Positions 10,262-22,900 of a stretch of 58,555 nt of DNA are shown here, piece after piece. This DNA is from Seison nebaliae (Eukaryota > Rotifera > Pararotatoria > Seisonacea > Seisonidae). Positions within the stretch are counted from its first letter, which is position 1. Each line of letters begins with the position of its first letter. The notes below the pieces were generated by a model. The model was not told the DNA's origin and searched no databases. It saw nothing but the letters and a program-made list of their open reading frames with translations. A program made the translations under genes and the position numbers. Location: the NCBI GenBank assembly GCA_023231475.1, contig JALJEE010003272.1, positions 1 through 58,555 on the forward strand, in the 5' to 3' direction.

Positions 10262-13201
10262 ATGGGCTTACCAGAACAATATATGTTTCAAGGGAAGCAA
10301 CTGATCCAATATCGGGTGGTTGAGTTGCAGAAGATGTTGAAGAGGTTCGCCATAAAATCGAAGAACAAGAAGAAGGCTGAATTGATTCGTCTAATATACG
10401 AAGTTTGAATTTATTCGATTTTCATTCAATTCAATTTTCTTTTAGTATCTACTCGATCAAGAGAAAACTGATGAGGTTCATTCATTATTTCCATTATCAT
10501 TAATTTTGACATTTTATTATTAAATTAGGTGAAAAGTTCAGATTCGACGGAAAAGAAACGAATGGAAGAGATTTCTTTTAGTTCTTTGAAGGATGAGTCA
10601 TCGATTTTAGTGGAGGAAGGGGAGGAATGTGTGAGTGAATCGAGAGATGCTGTTATGCAAAGTGATCATTCCGAGTTAGAGAAGAAGTCACTTGAAGATA
10701 GTAAATCGGGTAATAATGATGTTGCTAATCTACAGAATAATTCTTCACTTTTTCTTAGTACAATTAATTCGACAGATTCCTTATCGAATCCATCAATTCC
10801 AACTCTCTCCATAAATGATGACGAGATCATAATTGATAAAACGGAATCGTCTCAATTGGTTAATGTAATCAAATCGACAGATGATAAGAACGAAGAAACT
10901 GAGAATATTTCTCTTCAACATACATCAGAAGAAAATGAAACAGAATTTGTTTCTTCCCAACAAAAATCAGAAGAGAATGAAAATAATTCTTGTCAAGAAA
11001 AATGTGAAAAAATTGAAAATAATTCTCCTCAACAACAATCAGAAGAAACGAAAAATAAATCTCCTCAACAACAATCAGAAGAAAATATTTCTCCTCAACA
11101 GAAATCGAAAGAAACAGAAAATGATTTGGCTGAACAGAAAGAGCAGGAAATTGATATGGAACCATCATCGACCGATCAAATTGATGAGAATGTCTTGACA
11201 ATAAAAGAAAATGAAATTGACATTTCTCAAAGTGAAATTGTGGAAACAAAAGAAATTCCTTCAGAATCGAATGAGAAAATAGAAGAAATAAAAATTGGAG
11301 ATAATGTGATGGAAACTAAGGATAAGATGGATGGAGAGATGTCGAAGGAAGATGATGGTAAACAATTATCGAAGATTGTTGAAAGTTCTAAAACGACGAA
11401 ACTCGTTGACGGTTACCGGATAACGGTGACGGAATTGAACGAACATAAACCGTTAAATGTGATCAGTCGTCAATCAGATTTATCAGTTTGTGTCATTTAA
11501 TTTGTTTAAATTTATATTCATTTTTAAAGATTGTTGAGGAGGAAGAAGAGAAGGAGAAGGAGTTGATGGATATCCGAATAAATCGAAAGAGGAAATGGAG
11601 AAATAGAGATTTCATCGAAGAACCGTTACACTCATTCAAATTACCTGCAAATACGGCAAATGTTTTCGATTATTTAAAAATTTTTTAATTTAAAATTTTT
11701 CGTTTTTTAAGCAATTAATCAAATCTTCACCAACAATTACCGTTTCAGGATTGGAAGATTCTTTCATCAATATAACTGGAAAGAAATTGGAGAAGAATGA
11801 GGAAATTACTCCTCAAATAGATATGGTCGTCGCTCCCCCACCACCATCCTCCAAAGATCCCACACCATTCCTTTATATTCGGAAATTGACACGTCCATTC
11901 ACGAAATATGGTCTGATTAATATGTTGAAGAATTTCGGTGAAATAGTTCCACTTGTTCATCATGAAGAAATTTGGTTAGATGGAATTAAATCGAAATGTT
12001 TTGTTAAATATAGAAATGTCGAGAATGCGATTAAGGCGAGAAACTCCTTACATTCTTCCCGATGGCCGTTAACTAACGATAAACGACTAATCGTCGAATT
12101 TTCAAGTATGGAAGAAGTTCCGTTTTTTTTTCCTTCCAAAACCATCAATTTGTATTTGTAGTTGAAATTAATTGTTCTTGATGAGAGGAAATCATCGAAG
12201 AAGGATAGTTCATTGGATAGGTTATTTGGACTTCATTTGGGTATAGATAAACCGTTTGTAATTTTCTTAAATTCTATTTGTTTTTTTCATTAGATTTTTC
12301 AGTATGTTCAACAGTAACGAATCTTTCGAACTTATTCAACGCACCACTACCAGAGAAGAGAAGTTTTTGATTTTTTGAAAATTTAAAAAATAAATTTTTC
12401 TCAGAATCATTAATGATGACAAACCATCGAAATCAAACGAGTCAATTGAACATGATGAAAATGAGGAAAAGAAGATCGAAGAAAATTATGAAGATGAAAA
12501 GAAAAGTCTTTCAAATTGTGAAGAGAAATGTGAAAAGTCATCAGAAAAAGAACAGAAAACGTTAATTTTTCCGAAATTTAAAATTTAAAAATTTGAAAAT
12601 TTGTTTCAGAAAAAAAATCGTTTTAGATAATCGGTTCATTCCGACGAATGCATCACCAATTATTTATTGGACACAATTAACGGAGGATGAGATTCATAAG
12701 AGAAAATTGAAAATAGAGAAGGAGACACAATTGATGAAGGACCGTGCGAATAATCGAGCACCACGACAAAAGGAATTTAAAAATTTTCGAAATCGACCGA
12801 GATATTCTCCGAAACGTTATTCTCATCGACATGATCCTTATCCATCTCGTCGAAATGATTATGGACGATATCGTAATCGTTATAGAGATTATAAAGATCG
12901 ATATCATTATCGTCATGAAGATTATGGTGGAAGACGACCATATCGTACTCATGTAGCAGACAGAAGATCACCGAAACATCGTCCTCGATCCGTTTCATCC
13001 TCCTCATCTTCCAGTGCATCGAGTCGTTCATCCTCTGGATCAGGATCGTCATCAGCAACCGATTCGTATTCGAGTCGTTCGGGTTCGTCGTCATCGAATC
13101 ATTCGTCGATAAAAAATCGGAAAAAGAAGAAATTGACCACACCATCTCCACCACCAAAAAAGAACAAAACTGGAGCATCAAATGTTTTATGGAACTACTG
13201 A
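10262..13201 (+). CDS. ACIN1: Acinus (SAP + RRM + RSB motif splicing/EJC factor)
   Basis: Nine exons: 10262-10402, 10446-10475, 10529-11485, 11530-11661, 11712-12116, 12162-12253, 12303-12362, 12405-12560, 12610-13201, giving 854 aa. All joins keep frame. Residues 1-50 form a SAP domain (RVVELQKMLKRFAIKSKNKK). A long Glu/Ser/Gln-rich region with imperfect repeats follows, then RKRKW as in other Acinus proteins. An RRM covers about 470-553 (TPFLYIRKLTRPF, WLDGIKSKCFVKY). The RSB motif, which binds RNPS1, is near 671 (ASPIIYWTQLTEDEI). An Arg/Tyr-rich then Ser-rich tail ends the protein. Acinus with RNPS1 and SAP18 forms the ASAP complex on the exon junction complex. The acceptor of exon 7 is ambiguous (12293 or 12302, both in frame). 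Confidence 0.9.
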
Positions 13202-13520
13202 ATTATTCGGAATATTTTTACGTGTGCGAGAAAAGAGAGAGATGAGAGAGCAGAGAGAACGAGTGATGGTATTTCATTATTCTGTAATTTTCTTGAGTAG
13301 ATGGTTCGTGCTCAGTTAGAATATGTTTTTCTTTTTGCAAATAAAAAAAAATTTCTTATATCTTTTCACTTTGTTGGAAGAGGGAGGAGGAAAGTGAATT
13401 ATTAAATTCTCATTCATCCTAATCATTCTAGATTTTCGAGTACTTTTTAATTGAATTATTTCTCAACATCATTAACATCTTTTTATGATGAAATACTAAT
13501 AATTATTAAGAAAAAGTCTT
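13202..13520. other. Intergenic region, 3' UTR/promoter
   Basis: Spacer between two plus-strand genes. It contains AATAAAAAAAA near 13340, a likely polyadenylation signal for Acinus. Nothing else was seen. Confidence 0.4.
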
Positions 13521-13965
13521 ATGGAGAACAATGGGAAAGAAGAATTGAATAGACAAGACATGAGGAAATCTCGTTCTATTCACTTACTGGTCTATCTCGG
13601 TGTCGTTATCGTTTTCTTCATATTCATCTTCATCGGTTCAAATTTCATTCAATTATTCAAAATAATTATTCATTCATCAATTTCAGTATTGAAAATGTTT
13701 CATTTTGGAAATGGGAAAAATTTAGAGAATAAAAATTTCAAATATTGTAACAACGATTGTTCGTCCGATCAAATTTGTTTCAGTTTTCATAATAAAGATT
13801 GCGTTGGAGAGAAATGTCTCTATTTATATCGATGCGTTCATGAATATAAGACGTATGAGGAATGTAAAGTTCCCATTTCTTCTTTCATAATTACTTCATA
13901 TTTTTTAGGATATCTGTCAATCGCTTTGTATTGAATATGAAAATAAATTTTACTGTAATCAATAA
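13521..13965 (+). CDS. Small single-pass membrane protein with Cys-rich domain
   Basis: Exons 13521-13868 and 13909-13965, joined over a 40-nt GTTCCC...TTTTAG intron, give 134 aa. Splicing is preferred because it extends a Cys-rich pattern: CNNDCSSDQIC, CVGEKC, CVHEY and EECK before the join, then DICQSLCIEY and FYCNQ after it. Without splicing the frame ends in a hydrophobic run. The N-terminus is polar with KSRS before one hydrophobic segment (about residues 23-46), so a signal-anchor with the Cys-rich part outside or in the lumen is likely. The 12 or so cysteines suggest disulfides. I do not recognise the family. The stop overlaps an AATAAA, an obvious polyadenylation signal. Confidence 0.6.
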
Positions 13966-14280
13966 ACTTATTGAAATAAGCTCCTTTATAAATTAAATAA
14001 ATTATTTATTAGAATTATTTTTTTTTCTTATTTTACAATATCAAATAATTACCCTAAAAAATGTTAATTGATTCATGATCGATTAATTTTAAAATTAATT
14101 AAAAACTTTCCACACATTGAAATTGGCAAATTGATAAATACAAATGCAGAAATATTAATAAAAAGAAAATATTTTAAAGGTTATTCATAAAAGGAAAAAA
14201 TTGATGAAATAATTTCCATCGTTAACGCCATAATAATAATTATTATTTAATATAATAAGAAAGAAATAAAATTATGATGT
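13966..14280. other. AT-rich spacer between convergent genes
   Basis: 3' flank of the small membrane protein and of eS19, which converge here. It contains several AATAAA/TTTATT-like polyadenylation signals for both strands. No gene was seen. Confidence 0.4.
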
Positions 14281-14754
14281 TTATCCTGATTCCTTCACCT
14301 TGCAAAAAACGGCATTCGCAACATTGTCCATATCACGTCGACCATATTTGGAGAGGACACGTCCCTTCTTGATCTTTTTCACCATCTTCAATTTCTCTAA
14401 AATTATTAAAGATTTCCTGCAAATATTTCCCGATGCCAATTGGAAGTGACTTGGACTGTTACCGAAATTCTTCTTTCCACCGAAGATCTTTTGCATATCT
14501 CTAGTGGAAGCCGGATTTCTCAAATAGACGTGACGAGCAACAGCAGCAACTCGTTTCCAGAACCAATCGGGATCCATTGGCGCCAATTCTTTGTTGGTAC
14601 CCGTTTTCACGTAACATATCCATTTGGGTTCTAAACTCTCTTCTTTCGGATGATCGTTGGCATACGTATCACGACGATCTTTCAACAATTGAGCGAATGC
14701 ATCAAGGAATAATGTCGGTTCGACATCTTTCACACTAACTGGTCTGCGAGACAT
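14281..14754 (-). CDS. RPS19: 40S ribosomal protein eS19 (RPS19)
   Basis: 157 aa from MSRRPVSVKDVEP, slightly longer than the usual 145-155. Family landmarks in order: VKDVEPTLFLDAFAQLLK, DWFWKRVAAVARHVYLR, MQKIFGGKKNFGNSPSHF, ICRKSLIILEKLKMVKK and RVLSKYGRRDMDNVA. eS19 is a core component of the small ribosomal subunit, needed for late 18S rRNA processing. I chose the MSRRP start because the family begins just before VKDV; the open extension beyond it is hydrophobic and not conserved. The gene has no intron, unlike most animal copies, where one often follows the start codon. It is intact and has no pseudogene signs. Confidence 0.95.
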   Translation of the reverse strand: MSRRPVSVKDVEPTLFLDAFAQLLKDRRDTYANDHPKEESLEPKWICYVKTGTNKELAPMDPDWFWKRVAAVARHVYLRNPASTRDMQKIFGGKKNFGNSPSHFQLASGNICRKSLIILEKLKMVKKIKKGRVLSKYGRRDMDNVANAVFCKVKESG

Positions 14755-16999
14755 ATCTAATGAAATAAATTTCCTCAGTTTAAGATTACATAAAAAATTC
14801 AGTAGGAAATGATACAAAATATTACAAAGATGATTGTTGTTGTTTAGAGAGAAATGCGTGTGTTTGAAAATTGATATGATAAAAGCTTAAAATTTGAATT
14901 TTAAAATTATTCTTGAAAATTTAAAAAATTCTTTGAAATTCTTCTTTGGGAATTATTCTTAGAAATAATTAAATTTCCTATTTGTTTATGATCAAATCGA
15001 AGCATTTTCCATTCGCGCTATATTCAATCGATTGAAAGAGAAGTCGATATAAACAATCTCGTTGGAATATTGTAAAATTGACTTTCTTCTCATTTTATTT
15101 GAGTAGAAATAAATTAATGTTTCTTCTTCTCTAACTTGTGGACTAAATTACTCGGTCGCGAAACATTTTTAATTGAACAACTTTTTTCCATGCTCTTCCC
15201 TTACGAATAAATAAAAGAATTCTCGTAATTTTAGGAGGTATGAAGATTAAATGTTTGTCCTTCTAAAAGAAATCTAAATATTCATGGAATGAATTTTACT
15301 TCTTTTTATCATTAGTCATCTTACGAATATGTTAATTTTATCTCATATCTCCATCACAACATATATTTACTAATAGGCAATTTATTATGTGTGATACATA
15401 TATGTGACCATGTAATCTTGTAGTATGGAAATAATTCGTTAATTTTCTACGATTCTTTCCTTTTGATGAAAAGAATCGATTTGGAACAGTCGACAATGGA
15501 ATAAAGTCAGATAGTTGAGGAAAAATAAATTGAATGTTGTCATAAAGTAAAACTTTCTCTCATGATATTTAATCATGCTGATGATGATGATATGGTAATG
15601 ATGATTCGTCCGATCATTGAAGTGTTAAAAGGATTATGGGAAAGGAATTTGAAACGATTCCACACTTCCCGAGAAAGAGAATTGATTTTATTGATGTTAT
15701 TGTGTAAGTCAATCGAGTAAGCTAAGTGGATGTGGATGTTAAAGGAGTAGAGGAAATTAATTAGATCTCGCATATATAGACCATTCGTCGATTTGACTCT
15801 TCCTCTCCCTCCTTTTCGTTCATTAGAGATTTAATTATTTCACATTTGTTTCGTGCATTCTCTCATAATTCGGCTTTGAATGGATGTTGGGGAGGAAGAA
15901 AGATAAGTAATTAGGTATGCAGGTAAGTAGATAGATGATGGGAAGAGATAAGATGAAATAGTATGCAGAAAACGAAGTACCATCACAATATTGATGTAAA
16001 AAAGATGATCATACTCCTACCAACCAGAATGATGGACATAAATATATGAAAATCGAAATTCTGTAATGAAATTGAATAAGTTTATGAATAAAAAATGATG
16101 AATTTTATTTATGTGCTAATACATTTAAAAAAGATCGAGGTCTTTCACTCCATAAGGCAAACTATCAACTTTTTATGAGTAGACAAACCATCAACAACAT
16201 TTCAATCTATTCTCTTTTAACTACTTGTATTAACTAACAACATTAGAAGTATCATTGGATCGTGATGGAAAGAGAAGGAATAAAATATTATATATTCTTT
16301 TCTACCGTTTTATCAGATATTTTTATGGTTTTGTGTCATGTGAATTTCTTGTCCGTTCAGTTTATTTGAGCGGGCGGGAAGGATAGAATCTAAACCAAAT
16401 GGATGTCAAATAATAGAAATTTACATTAATAAGTTCAACTATCATTTCTCATCATCATATAATGGAACACCATACATATGACGAGAATCATCATTTCTCC
16501 TCAATTGCTGATGTTTATTCTTCTAGAATGAAAGTCTAGAAGGAATTTATCTTTCTCTTTAACATTTCTTCTTTTCCCTTATTAACATTAGTATAAATTG
16601 ATGTGCGACAAATGTGAGATTAACATCGTCATCGTCATTGATGATGACCGTCAGTCTATTATTATAAGTTGCTTGAAGAAATGGATTGACATAGAATTAT
16701 TTTTCAGGCTAGAATTCTGTCATACATGTCGTTTATTGATTATTGAGTCGCTGAAAGAATTGTCGATGTTCTTGTCTTGTTGAGTCATGATAATTATTGT
16801 TGATATGTCGGAAATGAGAGTGATGACCTTGTCGTAAACATAAATCAAAATTTTTATAAAAATCCTCTTGTTTTACATTTCAGATAAATTTCCTCTTCTT
16901 TTTTACATTCTTTCAACAATTCATCATCACCATCACCATCAGCTAATGAATCTGCTCAAACAATCATCTATCTCATAATTTGTGAGGAATATATTTGTC
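14755..16999. other. Long intergenic region between divergent eS19 and WDFY3 genes
   Basis: About 2.2 kb, the longest gene-free stretch in the window. It holds only short chance ORFs, AT-rich sequence and brief GATGAT/CATCAC simple repeats. I looked for tRNA T-arm signatures, snRNA motifs and transposon ends and saw none. It probably contains promoters and 5' UTRs of both flanking genes, and may contain an upstream non-coding exon of WDFY3. Confidence 0.4.
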
Positions 17000-19900
17000 A
17001 TGACGAAGAAGAATCTAATTTCAACTCTTAATAGTGAGACTTTGTCGTTGACATATCTGAGGAAATTGTTCTATGAATATCAACATTTGTCGACGGCAGA
17101 GAAAGCGGAAGATGGAAATGATAATATTCTCGAAATGTTACCATTATTTCAACGTGCATTCACATCACCACAACAAACTCGATTACATGACATTCTTGAT
17201 AAGTTTCCTAATGTGGTGGAATTCGCTTCAGTTATCGGGAAGTTTTTCGTTGAAGAAATTCGTCGATTTGGAAAGAATCAGACGACATTAAATGCTGCTA
17301 TTTCCATCGCCCAATATTTGGAGCGAGGTAATTTGGAATGTGCATATTTATTTTCCATCGAAAATATCGAAAAAGTTGACTTGTCCATTCTATCGAATCG
17401 ATCGACATTGAGAGAATATCGTGGACATCTTCTCTTGTCCACATTGATGAGATTATCAACTGGACCAGTAGCGGTAATCGAAGCGATGACACGAACAGCC
17501 TTACCATCGACATTGGTGAAATGTATTTACATTTTCTATGATCTACCCACCATATCTAAAGAAGAGAAAGATGACGAAATGAAATTAATTGAACGTCGAA
17601 TTTTATTACATTCCACATTCTCCCAATTAATAATTCGATTAGCTGAATTCTCATTTGTCAGTGAAGAATTAGTACGTCGAGATGATTTCGCTCTTTTATT
17701 ATCTGTCTTATGTTCCTGGTGTTCCATTTCCAATACCAGTTGGAAGATGTTGACATCGAATATTTTGAATATTATTGCTAAATCGTCATTGACACAGAAT
17801 GTAGTGAATAATATTAAACAACGGAAATGTATGTCTAATTGTATTTCCGCTATCAATATGATGATTGATGTGATTATAAAAAATTATGAAATATTAAAAG
17901 ATGAATCGAATGAAATTATCGATAAAAATAAATGTCTCATTTTCAATCAGACAACCACTACCACGACCAATCCGTTAAATTCTCAACTTTCCATTCCAAA
18001 TAATGAGAAGAAAGATGTGGTTGGATTAATCAGAAATTTAAATGATGCTATTGTCGATGTATTAGCATTCCTGACTAATTGTTCACTTCAATCGAGAGAA
18101 CCGTTAAATAGTTTCCAATTAGCCGATGGTTATGATATGATAGTTCGATGTATGTTGACATATGAAATGTTTCTCATCGATTCATCATCAACGATCATTT
18201 CGGGAGAAATCAGATCAGAAATAAATTTATCAATTCAAAATATTGTGGATAAAATTAAAGAGTTATTACTCACCGGTTATATGGAACAGAAATTGAGGAA
18301 TATCGAAGCGATAATCGCTGACGAATCATCGTTATTGATCGGTTTCGTTCTTCCCTCCAAATCGAAAGGAAAAGGATTTACAATTCGAAATTTGAATGTT
18401 TATGTTATCCTTCACGAATGTCTTCAACATTCGAGATCGTCGGAAATTACTGTGAAATTTATCGATCTCATATTTTATCTTTTTGAATTGGATATTTATA
18501 ATTATCTTTTGACATTCAAATCATTTCCGTTAGCTGCCATTATCGAGAAATTATATGAACATTCAGTGAGTACTCAATTGAGAATTTTGAGTTTATTGGA
18601 ATGGTTTATATTTTATACGAAATTAATCGTGAAAAAAGAATTAACATCATTAACCATTGTCATGAAATCGTTAGTGATGAATGATCAGAATGAACCGATT
18701 AATTTATCCATCGATGAACGGAATGAATGTCTTTTGAGAATTATTACAAGTTTGAATAAGATCCTCCGATTTAACACACCCGTTTTCCGAGAAGTTTTCC
18801 GTCAAATCGGTCTCGTCGATATCATCATAACGATTCTCAAGAAGAATATCGCAACACTCCGTAATGACGTTAGTGATGATTCGGAAGAGTATTCGGGAAA
18901 ACATCGAGAAATTGCCACGTCACTTTTCCAATTTATTCAAACAATTTTATCTTCCAATTCCAGTAATATGACAAGTGGATCAATTCCACCAAATATCCAT
19001 CATCAATCAACATCATCAATTAGTAGTTGTTCGAGTATTCCGTCGAAAGAGACAAAATCTCCATATGATAACGCTCAATTAGTTGCTTCACTTATGAGGG
19101 ACTTAGGCTTATCTCGAGTTATTCATAATCTCATTCCATATATTCATTTCCGTCAACAATCACTTCATCTTATCATACAATTAATTTTCAACGGAATTCA
19201 AATCACTCAACAAACCACTCACAACAAATTAGATCGACGTCTTAATCAACAAAATAATTCATGTCCAGCCGAAGATGATTTAGCCACATTATTGGGCACT
19301 TTATTACTACTCCAACCCAAATCAGAAGTGAAGGAGAATGACGAGAACATTTATCGATCATTACCAATATCGTTCGACGATTTCATAGAATTCAAATTAG
19401 ATATTTTAACTGCTCTACTTTATTTGTTGAGAGAGTCACATAAAATTCGATTAATTTTCAGGAAAATTGGCGGTTTCGTTTATATGATTTCGTTGTTAGC
19501 TCAATTACAAAATTGTTTTTCTTTCCGCCATGAATGGAAGGCAAATGAAGAGAATAATTGGAGAGATATCTGCTTCTATCGACGATTACTCCTCCTCCAA
19601 CGTATCATTTATACGATTGGGACAGTTCTCAAATTAGAACCGGGTTCGTCCCGTCATTTCAATTCGGAAGTCGGATGGAATTTAGCGTTCTTACAAGCGA
19701 TGAAATTGAATGAAACTCTTGTCGATTCATCGACAAATGTGGATACATTAATTAATTATGGTCCAATTGATAACCATTGTGATGGTTCGGAAGAAGTTGA
19801 GGATTGTCGTTCCAAATTGAATAGTGTTACAATGATGTTGGTGATGATGTATGGTATGGAGAAGACGGAGAATATTTTATCGAATGCCGAGAAGGAATCA

Positions 19901-22900
19901 GATATCCTTAATAAAATGTTCGCTAATCCAATTCTCAGTCTCAATGAAATATCAATGACGGTACAACAATATTATTATCCGACATATCAATTATTATATG
20001 AATGGTTCTTCACTTGTCATATCGATGTTATTATTCATCATCGAGAGAAATTAAAGAAGAATATTTTGGATTCTTGTTGTTCGAAACGACAAGGCAAATT
20101 TTCGAGCTTAGCACAACAAACTTTAGATTTGTTGAAATTGAGAAAATGTTTCCGAGCGAATGAAACCGACAAAATATTATTAGATGAATTAGGAAATGAT
20201 GAGGAATTATTCGAATATTTCTTCAACTCTTATAGACAATGTTATTCATCCATATATTTATTGAGATGTATTTATGACACGATATTCGATCATCGTATCG
20301 ATTTAATTTATTTTATTAATCAGAAAAATCTCCAAACTACCGAACAATTATATTCTACTTATGAATTATTATTCTCATCGATTATCCAATATTCAATGAA
20401 TTGTCAAGAGATTACCATCATCAATAATGAGATGATGGTACATTGTAATATCGTGGAATTTCTCCTTCAATCGCTGTCGTTGATGCCTAATTATTCACTT
20501 CGACATTTCCTCATCGAACACATTCTCCAATTATTCATGTTCGGAGAGAAATATTCGTTACAATTAAACGAAAAGAGTTTCCTCGTTCAAAACATGAGAT
20601 GTGAAGTAAACGTTCAACAAGCTGCATTTTCCTCTCTTACTCAGACTTTAGTGCACAACGTGATGAGTTGTGGGAAAGTGGTGGAAAAGAATTGGATAGG
20701 CAAATTAAATTATCGTAATTTTTATTTAAAAAAATCCAATTCCGATATATATGATGGTCATAATTCATTGAAATTTTATGAATTATTAATTAAACAATTT
20801 TTAAAATTAATTAAAGATTTCCTTCCATTTTATTGTCTACCAAATGATTTGACACAATTATTCCGATTATTACCATTACCAAACATCTTCCCTTATAATC
20901 GTCTTCAAAATCTCGTTAATTTATTTACTGAAAATAATTCTTCAATTTATCAACATAATCAACTCGTTCCCTATGATAACAATAATAACAACAATACTAA
21001 TTCTTTATCGACTATTCATGGATGTTGTACATCATACTCATCTTATATTGATTTCGATTTATCGTTAGAAGGTTATTCATGTATCATTCTACCATCAATC
21101 GCTCCTCAAACCATCAATGATCATAATTCAAATAATTCAACGATTAATGCTATGAGTCTGGCTAAGGGACGTGTTGCTAATATTATATCGTTAACAAAAT
21201 ATCAATCATCGACAGATAATCTGATTAATGGAGGAGTTGGTAGTGGAGAACGTGTATTCCCTCCAAAAGATGGAATGACATTCAGTACATGGATTTCCGT
21301 TAAACGATGGTGTTCTGCTAATACACATCCAGTTCGTTTATTATCTTTGATACGATCGGTGGGAAATTTCTCAACGAAAAGTATGAAATGTTTTTCAATT
21401 CTATTAACGAATCAAGGAAAATGTATTATAATCAGTACTCAAGAAATGAACAATAATAATGATCCTGTTAAATGTGGAATCGAATCATCCAATTCAAATT
21501 CGACTGATAATGCTGATGGAATTACTTGTATCGCTCTACCATCATATATCACTGATGTCATATTATCGAAAGGAAATTGGGTTCATTTCGTGGTGACATT
21601 AGCTCGACGTACTTCCTCCGTTTTATCGAAACAACAAACTAATCTTTTCATTTATATCAATGGCATGTTCATCGCTTCACGTCGATTACCATACATCTCT
21701 TTAAATATCGGTGGTACGAATACACCATCATCTGGTATTGGTCTAGTTCCAAACACGTTAGGCAGTGCCGTTAGTGGAATGTTGAATGTAGCAATTGGTG
21801 ATACTCAACAAACATTAGGCACTTCCATCCCAACAACAACAACAACAATAAATGAATCGTTAGGAACAACAACAACAACAACAACAACAAATTCAAATTA
21901 TAGAAATCAATCGACAATTTCATTAACGCCTAATACCATCGTACAGATTTATGCGGTTATTGGAACAGCAAGAAGTCAAAGACAATTGTCCGATTTACAT
22001 TGGCGTCAAGGTGGATGTTTGTTGGTGGAGGAGTGTCTACAATTAGATCAAATTTTCATTCTTTATGCTCTCGGTCCAAAATATATCGGTAATTTTCAAA
22101 ATGTTCCAATCGATCTTCATATCGCTCTCTCGTTAACCTTATCTCAAAATAGTTCGATGGAGAATCAATTCAATTCATCAGACGATTTCCAATTAACCGA
22201 TTGTCAATTAAACAAACAACAACATTCGTATCAACAGAAAATGCAATTGAAGAAAATCCTCCAAAATACTCGACTCGTTCAAGCCATTCGTCAAAATAAT
22301 CCGATCGATTCAATCCGACAATTATGTGGACAATTGATTAATGAAGATAAAATCACTTTCTCACTCCATACCACCGCTTCCTGGGATGTTTCAATATCGA
22401 AAATCCGAAAATGTTTCAATCGAAATGATGCCCGTTTCATAGCGAGACAATTGAACATCAGTTGCCATGACAACTTAGTCCCAATAAAAATTATTTATAA
22501 TGCAGCCATGCATTTGAGTGGAGCGGCACGTAGTGTTGGTGGTTTTCTTATCGGACATTTGGGCGTTCGCCTAATTCAGCCATGGTCCTCCTCCATCAGT
22601 TTTACCCAGATTGATGGTTCTCACATTCTTTTAGCGTCGATCGCTATGACGAAAAATCGATCTGAACTTTATAGCGCTTACAAAATTCTTGTTCAATCCA
22701 TTGGAAAAAATAAGAAATTATCAGACGAATTCGAAGAGAATAATCTTTATTCTATTCTCGGTACTCTACTTCATAAGAAGAAGAATTTGTTAACTCCACA
22801 AGCATTCAATCAAACTATCCCGCTGGTTTTCAATACGAACGATTATAACGGAATTATTTACGAAGCGAAATTCCATCCATTAAATGAACAATCATCATCA

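Noticed and set aside
12677-13181. Minus-strand and alternative frames over the Acinus RS-like tail
   Set aside because: Arise from repetitive CGA/TAT codons of the true exon 9.
14755-14817. N-terminal extension of eS19
   Set aside because: Known eS19 proteins begin a few residues before VKDV, as MSRRP does here; the extra residues are probably 5' UTR.
15573-16783. Short ORFs between eS19 and WDFY3
   Set aside because: Chance composition, no start context and no similarity recognised.
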